26,589 nucleotides of DNA from an uncultured Acidaminococcus sp. GTDB lineage: Bacteria; Bacillota; Negativicutes; Acidaminococcales; Acidaminococcaceae. This document shows positions 1-7,521 of the stretch, piece after piece; position 1 is the stretch's first letter, and each line of letters opens with the position of its first letter. Both the position numbers and the translations under genes were made by a program. The notes under the pieces were generated by a model that saw only the letters and a program-made list of their open reading frames with translations, had not been told where the DNA came from and ran no database searches. The stretch is from contig UPXT01000026.1 in NCBI GenBank assembly GCA_900538365.1, positions 1 through 26,589 of the forward strand, given 5' to 3'.

Positions 1-155
1 CCCCTTTATTTTGCAAGGACTATTTTTCCCTACCGAGAAACATTTTACGCTTAGAGAATTTGCAATTTCACCTCGTCTTTTTGCTCAAGAAAGTGGACAA
101 GATGAGCAGAACAAATTAGAATAGGAAGAGTTGTTAAATTGGGGGAATCAGTGAC
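1..155 (+). other. Left edge; upstream region of feoA, possible end of an unseen gene
   Basis: Two + strand frames are open from the window edge: one to a TAG at 122-124 (about 40 residues) and one to a TAG at about 111-113. Neither gives a protein tail that I recognise, so I cannot say whether a real gene ends here. I see no clear -35/-10 pair and no convincing Fur box. A ribosome binding site (GGGGGAA, about 139-145) precedes the feoA start. Confidence 0.3.
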
Positions 156-389
156 ATGAAATTAAATGAACTTGGCAAAGGGGAAACCGCCATGATTGAT
201 GCTTTCCATTTGCCTTTTGAAATTGAACGCCGTCTCCTTGCCCTTGGGATGACGCCGGGGACAACAGTCGATGTTGTGGACCGGAAAGGAAAGGGCGTCA
301 TGATTGTGACCGTCCGGGGTACCCGATTTGCCATGGGGTATAACCTGACACGAAATATTGACGTGACAAGGGAGGCTCATCATGGCTGA
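156..389 (+). CDS. feoA: FeoA ferrous iron transport accessory protein
   Basis: This 77-residue protein is a single small SH3-like FeoA domain, the usual length for the family. FeoA is a cytoplasmic partner of the FeoB iron permease and is thought to act on its G-domain or on assembly. Recognisable family features are the start MKLNELGKGE, the central LLALGMTPGT turn, and the GTRFAMGYN strand towards the end. The start at 156 has a purine-rich ribosome binding site about 10 bases upstream. Its last 8 bases overlap feoB, so the two genes are almost certainly translationally coupled. No feoC is seen. Identification is firm. Confidence 0.93.
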   Translation: MKLNELGKGETAMIDAFHLPFEIERRLLALGMTPGTTVDVVDRKGKGVMIVTVRGTRFAMGYNLTRNIDVTREAHHG

Positions 390-2445
390 GGAAAAGACAA
401 ATCTCACCATTGGCTTCATCGGGAATCCGAACTGTGGGAAGACGACACTGTTCAATGCTTACACAGGCGCTAATCTCAAAGTCGCGAACTGGCCGGGCGT
501 GACCGTGGAAAAAGTAGAGGGCGCTATCCGCCACCACAACATGAATATTCGCCTTGTCGACCTGCCTGGGACCTACAGCCTCACAAGCTACACGATGGAA
601 GAAATTGTCTCCCGGGAATTCATCCTCAGTGATGAGGTGGATGTTGTCATCAACGTGGTTGACGCATCAGCTCTTGAACGCAGTCTCTATCTGACGCTTC
701 AGCTCCTGGAATTGGGTAAGCCTGTTGTCATGGCCCTTAATATGATGGATATTGTAGAAAAACGCGGCCTGGAGATCGACCTACACCGACTGCCGGAAAT
801 GCTCGGCATCCCGGTTATCCCCGTATCGGCGAGAAAGCGGCGGGGCCTTGAAGTGCTCATTCACGCCGCGGCCCACCATAAGGATGTGAATACAACCGAC
901 CCCTTGATTCACGACCATGATTGGCCCAGTACCCATGAACTGAATCATCAGGAATATGCCATGGTCTATTCCGATGACTTGGAAGACCGAATCGATCAGA
1001 TTTCGGCTTTTCTAGAAACGCATTATACAGATCTGCCCAATCGCCGCTGGGCTTCCATCAAACTCTTGGAGCGCGACAAGGAAGTGACGGAAAAGCTGCC
1101 TGTGAATCTGCCCCAGGTACTGGACCGGAGCTATGAAATCGATATCATTCGGCAGAAGTATGACTTCATCGAAGAAATCATTCGGGAAGTGGTTATCCAT
1201 AAGGAAAAAAGGGATGAGTTTACCGATCGTCTGGACAGAATTTTTACGGATAAGACCTGGGGGATTCCGATTTTCCTTCTCATCATGGCCTTCATCTTTT
1301 TCCTTACTTTTACGGTGGGGGACTTTTTAAGCGGATTTCTTGAAGAAGGCATTGCCTCCCTCACAGACTTCATGGCTTCTGCCATGTCGGCCCATGCGGT
1401 CGCAAAGCCCCTCCAGTCCCTGGTCCTTGACGGGGCCCTTGCGGGGGTAGGAACTATCATCACGTTCCTTCCCAATATCCTGATTCTTTTCCTGAGCTTG
1501 GGCTTTTTGGAAGATAGTGGCTATATGGCGCGCGTCGCCTATGTCATGGAAAATATCATGGGAAAGGTGGGACTATCGGGCCGTGCCTTTATCCCTATGC
1601 TGGTTGGGTTCGGATGTACGGTGCCGGCCATTATGGCCTCCCGAGGACTGGAAAACAAACGGGACCGCTACAAGGTCATGCTCGTCACTCCTTTCATGAG
1701 CTGCAACGCTCGCCTGACCATCTATATTCTTTTTTCGGAAATCTTCTTCAATGAATATGCGATGGTGGCTGCTTACTCCATGTATATTATAGGCATTTTT
1801 GTTGCTATTGGCGTTTCCCTCTTGATTCATTGGACCGACGTTGCCCGTCATCTTGACAAGGAAGATTACCTCCTCATTGAACTTCCTGAATATAAAATGC
1901 CCGATATGCGTACGGTTGGCATCTATGTTTCAGATAAAGTCAAGGGATACCTGCAAAAGGCAGGAACCATCATCTTTTTAGGGACAATTGTAATCTGGGG
2001 GCTCCTGAACTTTGGACCCCAAGGGTATACGGAAGACCCGACACGGAGCCTAGGCGCCCTATTGGGGCACTGGATGGTCCCTCTTTTTGCTCCTATTGGT
2101 CTGGGATTTTGGCAGATTACAGTGGCCCTTCTTGCCGGGATTTCGGCAAAAGAAGTGGTCGTTTCCAGCTGCGCTGTTCTTTTTGGGATTACCAATGCAA
2201 CGAGCGGAGAGGGGATGGAACGCTTCCAGCAGGCTCTTGAAAGTATTGGCTTTACGTCTATCAACGCCTTGTGCCTGATGGTCTTTTGTCTGCTTTATGT
2301 CCCCTGTGTGGCAGCCCTTGCGACCATTCGGAAAGAATCCGGCAGCTGGGCCTGGACCCTTGGTGAAGCGGTGTTTCAGCTCGTAACGGCGTGGGTAGTG
2401 ACCTTTTGCGTTTACCAAGGAGTTAGGCTGTTGTTCGGAGTCTGA
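382..2445 (+). CDS. feoB: FeoB ferrous iron transporter
   Basis: This 687-residue inner-membrane permease takes up Fe(II), typical of anaerobes. The N-terminal G-domain shows G1 GNPNCGKTT (residues 14-22), G3 DLPG (60-63), G4 NMMD (120-123) and G5 SAR (149-151). A helical linker follows to about residue 280. The rest is hydrophobic with the two FeoB Gate regions, including GFGCTVPAIMASR and TPFMSCNARL with the conserved cysteines. The start has an AAGGGAGG ribosome binding site (about 368-375) inside feoA and overlaps feoA by 8 bases. Length is slightly below the 750-770 residues of the E. coli type but normal for Bacillota. Two hairpin terminators follow. Identification is firm. Confidence 0.96.
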   Translation: MAEEKTNLTIGFIGNPNCGKTTLFNAYTGANLKVANWPGVTVEKVEGAIRHHNMNIRLVDLPGTYSLTSYTMEEIVSREFILSDEVDVVINVVDASALERSLYLTLQLLELGKPVVMALNMMDIVEKRGLEIDLHRLPEMLGIPVIPVSARKRRGLEVLIHAAAHHKDVNTTDPLIHDHDWPSTHELNHQEYAMVYSDDLEDRIDQISAFLETHYTDLPNRRWASIKLLERDKEVTEKLPVNLPQVLDRSYEIDIIRQKYDFIEEIIREVVIHKEKRDEFTDRLDRIFTDKTWGIPIFLLIMAFIFFLTFTVGDFLSGFLEEGIASLTDFMASAMSAHAVAKPLQSLVLDGALAGVGTIITFLPNILILFLSLGFLEDSGYMARVAYVMENIMGKVGLSGRAFIPMLVGFGCTVPAIMASRGLENKRDRYKVMLVTPFMSCNARLTIYILFSEIFFNEYAMVAAYSMYIIGIFVAIGVSLLIHWTDVARHLDKEDYLLIELPEYKMPDMRTVGIYVSDKVKGYLQKAGTIIFLGTIVIWGLLNFGPQGYTEDPTRSLGALLGHWMVPLFAPIGLGFWQITVALLAGISAKEVVVSSCAVLFGITNATSGEGMERFQQALESIGFTSINALCLMVFCLLYVPCVAALATIRKESGSWAWTLGEAVFQLVTAWVVTFCVYQGVRLLFGV

Positions 2446-2471
2446 AGTGCTTCCACCTTGTGAAAGTACGT

Positions 2472-2505
2472 GGCCCCTCTTTATAAAGAGGAAAGGGGGC
2501 CTTTT
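2472..2505 (+). terminator. Rho-independent terminator after feoB
   Basis: The arms GGCCCC (2472-2477) and GGGGCC (about 2496-2501) enclose a TCTTTATAAAGA inner palindrome and are followed by TTTT. It lies 27 bases after the feoB stop and should end the feoAB transcript. Confidence 0.75.
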
Positions 2506-2522
2506 GGAAAAGGTATAAAAAT

Positions 2523-2576
2523 AAAAAGACGTCTCAAACCGAATCGGGATATGGATTCGCTTTGAGGCGTCTTTTT
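2523..2576. terminator. Long symmetric hairpin, probably a bidirectional terminator
   Basis: The stem runs AAAAAGACG...CTCAAA..CGAATC against GATTCG.TTTGAG..CGTCTTTTT, about 20 paired bases with three interruptions and a short loop. A-run and T-run flanks mean it can terminate transcription from either side. It is the second terminator after feoB and would also stop any minus-strand transcript coming from the ORF-free region at 2.6-3.2 kb. Confidence 0.8.
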
Positions 2577-3374
2577 CAGCTCCCATCCTTTCAAATCGAT
2601 AGGCTCTTTTATGGATGGTCTCTTTAACGCCCTAAAGGCTGGGAAAATAAGGAGTATCCAGCATAACCGTCAACTTGTGCTGACCTGGGTTACGGCGAAA
2701 GCCGGCCTGCCTCGTCAAGGCGGCTTGCTGCTTGACTGAGGGCACTAAGGGAAAACAAGAATGCAGGTTGTTTCAAACGCTTCCGTTATCTTCATCTTTA
2801 AAAGCCCAGTCGCTTTCCTCAGCCATATCGAACGTAAGAGCCCTAAAGGGAAAATGAGATTACGCTCGATTTAGGACTAACCTTACAGTCAATTTCTCAC
2901 TGGCATTTGCCTTGTGGTAGTTCCTCTTCAGATCTTTTGCCTTAGCGCTTGCTTCCTCCGAAATCGACGCGCCTAGCTAAGGCGGGATATCCACCGAGCA
3001 AGCTTGCTTGCAGGAGTGTATGGTGAATAAGCAGGCCGATTTGTGCCAGACATTACATTACAAATGGCAGTGAGGACAATTTTTCGATAGCCAAAGAAAT
3101 CGCAAGACGCTGTCGAAGCGATTCGGCCCACGGACCGTATTATCGAAAAATAAATAGGCGCCCTGTCCGAAAGCCTTGGCTTAACCTCGTACGCCATGTT
3201 TTTTTGCTTTTTTACTTTTTAATCCGCCAGCCTTTTTATTTTTCCCTTCCGGTATTTCTTCCAATTGCATTTTGCGAATTCAGTGTTAATGGCTTCCTTG
3301 GTCCGATAATTGCAAAAAGATTCCGCATAGTCATCCATCCCCTTTCGTGTTTGCTCTCGAACTTCTATACCCTC
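2577..3374. other. ORF-free, stem-loop-rich intergenic region
   Basis: About 800 bases with no convincing gene. A 74-codon minus-strand ORF (2973-3197) and a hydrophobic TTG-started + ORF (3204-3407) lack ribosome binding sites and recognisable similarity. Several hairpins are visible: 2705-2724 (GCC-T-GCCT with AGGCGGC), 2828-2869 (TCGAACGTAA with TTACGCTCGA, plus inner CCCT/AGGG), 2939-2983 (GCCTTAGCGC with GCGC...GCTAAGGC), 3080-3150 (TTTTTCGATA with TATCGAAAAA, plus inner AATCGC/GCGATT), and 3171-3182 (AAGCC/GGCTT). It could be a structured RNA or a decayed mobile element. I cannot assign a family or a strand. Confidence 0.5.
3157..3220 (+). terminator. Possible terminator at the end of the structured region
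   Basis: Nested pairings GGCG (3157-3160)/CGCC (3192-3195) and AAGCC/GGCTT (3171-3182) are followed by a T-rich tract at about 3199-3220. If the upstream structured segment is transcribed on the + strand, this would be its 3' end. The outer stem is short, so the call is weak. Confidence 0.35.
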
Positions 3375-3403
3375 TTGACAAACTCCTTCAAAATGGGTAT
3401 AAC
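3375..3403 (+). promoter_or_regulatory. Near-consensus sigma-A promoter of the metal-efflux pair
   Basis: A perfect -35 TTGACA (3375-3380) and a -10 TATAAC (3398-3403) are separated by 17 bases. It lies 55 bases before the HMA protein start. Such a strong promoter normally needs a repressor, and the palindrome immediately downstream fits one. Confidence 0.8.
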
Positions 3404-3414
3404 ATAGTTAAACG

Positions 3415-3432
3415 ATTAAATAAATATTTAAT
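3415..3432. promoter_or_regulatory. AT-rich palindrome, candidate operator of the efflux genes
   Basis: ATTAAATA and TATTTAAT form 8-base arms around a 2-base centre. The palindrome sits about 12 bases after the -10, close to the expected transcription start, where a bound repressor would block transcription. ArsR/SmtB-type metal sensors use AT-rich palindromes in such places. No regulator gene is next to it here, so the bound protein is unknown. Confidence 0.5.
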
Positions 3433-3457
3433 TGAAGCGCAATGAGAGGTGAGTCAG

Positions 3458-3676
3458 ATGAAAAAACGATATGCAATTGTTGTCGACTGTGCCAACTGCG
3501 CAGCCAAGATGGAAGGTATCGCTCAGGAAACCCCGGGTGTCAAGGCGGCTGCAGTTAATTTCATGACCCAAAAAATGGCCATTGAATTTGAATCGGGAGC
3601 AGATGTGGGAACTGTTATGAACGCCGTCAAGGAACGCTGTGAAAAAGTCGATGCTGATGCTAAGGTCCTGATCTGA
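3458..3676 (+). CDS. Stand-alone HMA-domain metal-binding protein
   Basis: This small cytoplasmic protein of 72 residues is a single ferredoxin-like heavy-metal-associated domain. The metal-binding signature is DCANCAAKME, with a CxxC pair near residues 12-15. Such domains carry Cu(I), Zn(II) or Cd(II), either as separate chaperones or as the N-terminal domain of P1B ATPases. The ATG at 3458 is chosen over an in-frame GTG at 3449 because GAGAGGTGA (about 3444-3452) is a good ribosome binding site for it. It lies 42 bases upstream of a P1B ATPase that has no N-terminal HMA domain, so it probably supplies metal to, or regulates, that pump. Confidence 0.85.
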   Translation: MKKRYAIVVDCANCAAKMEGIAQETPGVKAAAVNFMTQKMAIEFESGADVGTVMNAVKERCEKVDADAKVLI

Positions 3677-3682
3677 GTGTTT

Positions 3683-3706
3683 TTAATTAAAATATTACTT
3701 AATTAA
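3683..3706. promoter_or_regulatory. Paired TTAATTAA palindromes between the HMA and ATPase genes
   Basis: Two copies of the self-complementary TTAATTAA (3683-3690 and 3699-3706) are separated by 8 bases, just ahead of the ATPase ribosome binding site (AAGAAGGAGAG). They resemble the AT-rich palindrome at 3415-3432 and may be a second site for the same regulator, or simply an AT-rich spacer. Confidence 0.35.
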
Positions 3707-3718
3707 GAAGGAGAGATC

Positions 3719-5629
3719 ATGGAAACAGAACAAAAAGAAACCCTGATACGCATCTTTACAGCCGCCCTCTTGACTGCAGGCGCCCATATTTTTATGGAAG
3801 CCGGCCCAATGAAACCGGGCGAATCGCTTGTCACAAGGCTGTGGGAATCCTTGCCTTACCTTGCGGCCTATGCCGTCATTTCTTGGAATATCCTGATCAA
3901 GGCTTGGAAGAATATCTGGCGCGGACAGGTTTTTGATGAGAACTTTCTCATGGCTGTTGCCAGTTTAGGAGCCTTTTTTCTCGGCTTCTTTCAAAATGGG
4001 GAATATACTGAAGCCATTGCTGTTATGCTCTTTTATCAGGTCGGTGAACTCTTTGAAGACTATGCTGTTGATAAGAGCCGCCGCAACATCAGCGAACTCA
4101 TGGATATCCGTCCAGATTATGCCAATATTGAAGAGAACGGCCAATTGGTCCGCGTCAACCCCGATGATGTTGCCGTTGGAACACTCATTGTCGTACAGCC
4201 TGGTGAAAAAGTGCCTATTGATGGCGTAGTCGTAAGTGGCCATTCCACCCTCAATACGGCCGCTCTTACGGGAGAAAGCCTGCCCCTTGATGTAGAAGCT
4301 GGGATGACCGTTGTCAGTGGGTCCATTAATCAGCAAGGCGTGCTTAAGATTTGCACGTCAAAGGAATTCTGTGATTCCACGGTCAGTAAGATCCTTGACC
4401 TTGTCGAAGATGCAGGGAGCCGTAAATCCAAGTCAGAAAACTTCATCTCCAAATTCGCTCGTTATTATACGCCTATTGTTTGCTGCAGTGCCTTGGCTCT
4501 TTCCCTTATACCGCCTCTGGTGCGGATTTTCATGGGGCTTGACCCCTTTTGGTCAAGCTGGATTTATCGGAGCCTGACATTTCTTGTCATCAGCTGTCCC
4601 TGTGCTTTGGTGCTCAGCGTTCCGCTGACGTTCTTTGCAGGGATTGGCGGCGCAAGCCACGAAGGCATCCTGATCAAAGGATCCAACTATATGGAAACCT
4701 TGTCACAGGCTGCTGTGGTTGTCATGGATAAGACGGGAACCTTGACCAAGGGCGTTTTTGAAGTCGTTGGTATCCATCATTCACCTGTCGAAGACCATAT
4801 CCTTCTTGAATGGGCTGCCCTTGCGGAAAATGCATCAAGCCATCCCATCAGTAAGAGCCTCCAAAAAGCTTATGGGAAACCCCTGGACCGCAGCCGTGTC
4901 ACGGAAATCGAAGAGCTGAGCGGCCGCGGCATTCGGGCCACAGTTGACGGACGCAGCGTGCTGTGCGGCAATGCCAAGCTCATGGAAGAAGCAGGAATTT
5001 CCTATCTTCCCTGTCATCAGGTGGGCACCCTTGTTCATATGGCCGTTGATGGGATATATGCAGGGCACATCCTGATTGCTGATGTCATCAAACCGCATGC
5101 CGCAAGGGCCATTGAAGAGTTGAAAAAACAGGGCATCGCAGCGGTCATGCTCACAGGTGATGCCAAGAAGGTTGCCGAAAAAGTCGCCCAAGAGCTGGGG
5201 ATTTCCCGTGTGTACAGCGAACTTCTTCCTGAAGACAAGGTGACCCTTCTAGAAAAAATCACCCAGCAGAAGAAGGGAAACGACAAGGTCCTTTTTGTGG
5301 GCGATGGAATCAATGATGCGCCGGTCCTTTCCCTGGCCGATGTAGGGATTGCCATGGGGGCCATGGGGTCTGATGCAGCAATCGAAGCAGCCGATGTCGT
5401 TTTGATGGATGATGATCCCTTGAAAATCGGAAAAGCCATTCGCATCTCCAAAAAATGCGTGTCCATTGTCCACCAAAATATCTATCTTGCCATCGGAATT
5501 AAGGTGATTGTCCTCATCTTGGGCGCACTGGGTCTTGCTAATATGTGGATGGCCATTTTTGCCGATACAGGCGTCCTCATTATGGCTGTCATGAATGCCA
5601 TGAGGGCTTTGTTCGTAAAAAAAGTCTGA
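3719..5629 (+). CDS. P1B-type Zn/Cd/Pb-exporting ATPase (CadA/ZntA-like)
   Basis: This 636-residue membrane pump uses ATP to export divalent soft-metal ions. Visible motifs are the actuator TGES (184-187), membrane SCPCAL with CPC at 293-295, the phosphorylation site DKTGT (Asp337), the P1B SHP dipeptide region (His375-Pro376), TGD, and GDGINDAP. The last membrane helix has ADTGVLIMAVMNAMR; an Asp in this position is typical of the Zn/Cd (P1B-2) group rather than Cu pumps. The protein starts directly with membrane helices and has no N-terminal metal-binding domain, which instead is the separate upstream gene. The exact metal cannot be decided from sequence: Zn, Cd and Pb are the best guesses. 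A terminator follows. Confidence 0.9.
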   Translation: METEQKETLIRIFTAALLTAGAHIFMEAGPMKPGESLVTRLWESLPYLAAYAVISWNILIKAWKNIWRGQVFDENFLMAVASLGAFFLGFFQNGEYTEAIAVMLFYQVGELFEDYAVDKSRRNISELMDIRPDYANIEENGQLVRVNPDDVAVGTLIVVQPGEKVPIDGVVVSGHSTLNTAALTGESLPLDVEAGMTVVSGSINQQGVLKICTSKEFCDSTVSKILDLVEDAGSRKSKSENFISKFARYYTPIVCCSALALSLIPPLVRIFMGLDPFWSSWIYRSLTFLVISCPCALVLSVPLTFFAGIGGASHEGILIKGSNYMETLSQAAVVVMDKTGTLTKGVFEVVGIHHSPVEDHILLEWAALAENASSHPISKSLQKAYGKPLDRSRVTEIEELSGRGIRATVDGRSVLCGNAKLMEEAGISYLPCHQVGTLVHMAVDGIYAGHILIADVIKPHAARAIEELKKQGIAAVMLTGDAKKVAEKVAQELGISRVYSELLPEDKVTLLEKITQQKKGNDKVLFVGDGINDAPVLSLADVGIAMGAMGSDAAIEAADVVLMDDDPLKIGKAIRISKKCVSIVHQNIYLAIGIKVIVLILGALGLANMWMAIFADTGVLIMAVMNAMRALFVKKV

Positions 5630-5645
5630 TCCTGTCATGATGCAG

Positions 5646-5695
5646 GGATCTGTGAAAAGTGAGAACTTCATTTTTTCACAGATCCTTTTGTTTTT
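5646..5695 (+). terminator. Terminator after the metal ATPase
   Basis: GGATCTGTGAAAA pairs with TTTTTTCACAGATCC and is followed by TTTTGTTTTT. It is a classic intrinsic terminator 17 bases after the ATPase stop and separates the efflux pair from argC. Confidence 0.85.
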
Positions 5696-5757
5696 GATGT
5701 TTCTTGAATCTTCACAGTTTCTTCTCAAAAGATGGCGATTTATCAATCTGAAGATGA

Positions 5758-5763
5758 TATAAT
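5758..5763 (+). promoter_or_regulatory. Probable -10 box for argC
   Basis: TATAAT at 5758-5763 lies 75 bases before the argC start. No good -35 is seen at the right distance. No ArgR-type ARG box is evident to me. Confidence 0.4.
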
Positions 5764-5838
5764 AAAAAAATAGGGGAGAGCGTCCAAAACAGTCGGTCTT
5801 CCCCAGAAAAATCTAGCAATGAGGGGAAGAAACAACAT

Positions 5839-6762
5839 ATGATCAAGGTTTTTATCGATGGTTCCCAAGGAACCACGGGACTTCGTCTGAAAGATCGGCT
5901 CATGGAACGCAACGACATTCAGATCCTTTCTATTTCTGAACAGGAGAGGAAATCCCTTCCTGCCCGTGCTCAAAAAGTTGCTGAGGCAGATGTCGCGTTT
6001 CTCTGTCTTCCTGACGTGGCAAGCCGCGAACTGATGGAAACTGTTAGCGATACAGATACAAAGATCATCGATACATCGACCGCTTTTCGCTGTGATGATC
6101 GGTGGGCCTATGGCTTTCCGGAACTTGGGATTTCCTTTCTGGAAAAAATCCGCAATGGCAGCCGGATCAGTGTCCCAGGCTGTCATGCCAGCGGCTCCAT
6201 TGCCGTAATTGCGCCGATGGTGAAGATGGGTCTTGTTTCACCTAACGAGACGCTTACCATTACATCTCTGACTGGTTATTCCGGCGGAGGGAAGAAGATG
6301 ATTGCAGAATACGAAGGACCCCATGACCGTGAGGTCGACGCGCCCCGTATCTACGCCCTGGGACAAACGCATAAACACTTACCGGAAATCAAGAAGTATA
6401 CGGGCCTTGTCTCACTGCCAATCTTCCTTCCCATTGTAGCACCGTATTATTCAGGTATGCTGGTCACCGTAGGAATCGAAAATAGGGACCATCTGAAACT
6501 GGCGGAGATTCGTCAAGGCTACCGGGAATTTTTTGGCCCGTCTTCCTTTATTTCTGTTGCAGAAGAAGAGGAGAACCCGTCCATGCTCGGTTCCAATACC
6601 CTTTCAGGAAAAGATTCCATGCGCTTATTTATTTGTGGGAATCTGGACCGGATCACCGTATCGGCCCAGTTTGATAATCTAGGGAAAGGCGCCAGCGGAG
6701 CGGCACTGGAGAGCATGAACATTGCCCTTGGACTTGATCCAACGACGGGACTTTCCCTGTAA
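5839..6762 (+). CDS. argC: N-acetyl-gamma-glutamyl-phosphate reductase, short type
   Basis: This 307-residue cytoplasmic NADPH-dependent enzyme reduces N-acetylglutamyl 5-phosphate to the semialdehyde in arginine/ornithine synthesis. It is of the shorter AGPR type 2 length class (about 310 residues). The N-terminal Rossmann start is FIDGSQGTTG, and the family features DTSTAFR, the catalytic PGCHASGS (Cys115) and SLTGYSGGGKKM follow. A later His-rich segment LGQTHKHLPEI belongs to the catalytic domain. The start has a GAGGGGAAG ribosome binding site (about 5821-5829). It stands alone here: no argJ, argB or argD is adjacent, so the rest of the pathway must lie elsewhere. Identification is firm. 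Confidence 0.93.
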   Translation: MIKVFIDGSQGTTGLRLKDRLMERNDIQILSISEQERKSLPARAQKVAEADVAFLCLPDVASRELMETVSDTDTKIIDTSTAFRCDDRWAYGFPELGISFLEKIRNGSRISVPGCHASGSIAVIAPMVKMGLVSPNETLTITSLTGYSGGGKKMIAEYEGPHDREVDAPRIYALGQTHKHLPEIKKYTGLVSLPIFLPIVAPYYSGMLVTVGIENRDHLKLAEIRQGYREFFGPSSFISVAEEEENPSMLGSNTLSGKDSMRLFICGNLDRITVSAQFDNLGKGASGAALESMNIALGLDPTTGLSL

Positions 6763-6818
6763 TGGTCCCATCATAGACAGAAAGAATAAAAATTCTTGAA
6801 AAATAAGTAAAAAAGGGC

Positions 6819-6846
6819 TTGCATTTTATAAGTACGATGCTATAAT
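6819..6846 (+). promoter_or_regulatory. Strong promoter of the rubrerythrin gene
   Basis: TTGCAT (-35, 6819-6824) and a perfect TATAAT (-10, 6841-6846) are 16 bases apart. An AT-rich leader of about 80 bases follows, containing AATAATTATTAATAAAT, loosely like a PerR/Fur-type half site but too degenerate to call. Confidence 0.75.
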
Positions 6847-6932
6847 AAGGATGTAAGCAAAAATAATTATTAATAAATACTTCTTTCAAAAATCGTTTTG
6901 GAAGAAGCTAATTTCAAGGGGAGGTCTTTACT

Positions 6933-7481
6933 ATGAAAAAATTCATTTGTTCTGTCTGCGGTTATGTATATGAAGGAGAAGAAGCTCCTGAAAAGTGCCC
7001 TCAGTGTGGTGCTCCGAAAGATAAGTTCACCGTTATGGGTGAAGGCAAAAAAGAATATGCCGATGAACATGTTCTTGGCGTAGCCAAAGGCGTTGATGAA
7101 AGAGTCATCGAAGGCCTGCGTCAAAACTTCACTGGTGAGTGCTCCGAAGTTGGTATGTATCTTGCTATGAGCCGCGTGGCTTTCCGTGAAGGCTATCCTG
7201 AAGTTGGTCTGTATTATGAAAAGGCTGCTCATGAAGAAGCTGAACATGCTTCCAAGTTTGCTGAAATGCTTGGCGAAGTGCTCTCCGACAGCACCAAGAA
7301 GAACCTCGAAATGAGAGCTGCTGCTGAACAGGGTGCTTGCAAAGGCAAGAAAGAACTGGCTACCCTCGCTAAACAGCTTGGCTACGATGCCATTCATGAT
7401 ACCGTTCATGAAATGTGCAAAGACGAAGCTCGTCATGGCCGTTCCTTCGACGCCCTGCTGGCTCGTTACTTCGGGAAATAA
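6933..7481 (+). CDS. Reverse rubrerythrin (rubredoxin-like domain first)
   Basis: This 182-residue cytoplasmic protein detoxifies peroxide and oxygen in anaerobes. Residues 1-35 are a rubredoxin-like Fe site with two cysteine pairs, CSVCGY and CPQCGAP. From about residue 50 a four-helix diiron domain follows with FTGECSEVGMYL, AAHEEAEHASKF and KDEARHG as metal-ligand helices. In classical rubrerythrin the rubredoxin domain is C-terminal; here it is N-terminal, as in the clostridial reverse rubrerythrins that serve as the terminal peroxidase of an NADH-linked chain. Codon choice (GCT, GAA, AAA, CTG) differs clearly from neighbouring genes, as expected for a highly expressed gene. It has its own promoter and terminator. 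The electron donor is not visible here. Confidence 0.92.
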   Translation: MKKFICSVCGYVYEGEEAPEKCPQCGAPKDKFTVMGEGKKEYADEHVLGVAKGVDERVIEGLRQNFTGECSEVGMYLAMSRVAFREGYPEVGLYYEKAAHEEAEHASKFAEMLGEVLSDSTKKNLEMRAAAEQGACKGKKELATLAKQLGYDAIHDTVHEMCKDEARHGRSFDALLARYFGK

Positions 7482-7490
7482 TCACAGATA

Positions 7491-7521
7491 TGCCCGCATC
7501 CACTATGGGTGCGGGCTTTTT
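7491..7521 (+). terminator. Terminator after the rubrerythrin gene
   Basis: GCCCGCATCC and GGGTGCGGGC form the stem around a short loop, followed by TTTTTG. It begins 10 bases after the stop codon. Confidence 0.9.

Noticed and set aside
2973..3197. Minus-strand ORF of 74 codons in the feoB-downstream gap
   Set aside because: No ribosome binding site and no recognisable domain, and it runs through the strong palindrome at 3080-3150; better explained as open frame over a structured or repeated non-coding sequence.
3204..3407. Hydrophobic + strand ORF of 67 codons, possible small membrane protein
   Set aside because: It starts with TTG in a T-rich tract without a ribosome site and reads through the promoter of the metal-efflux genes; hydrophobicity comes from T-rich composition.
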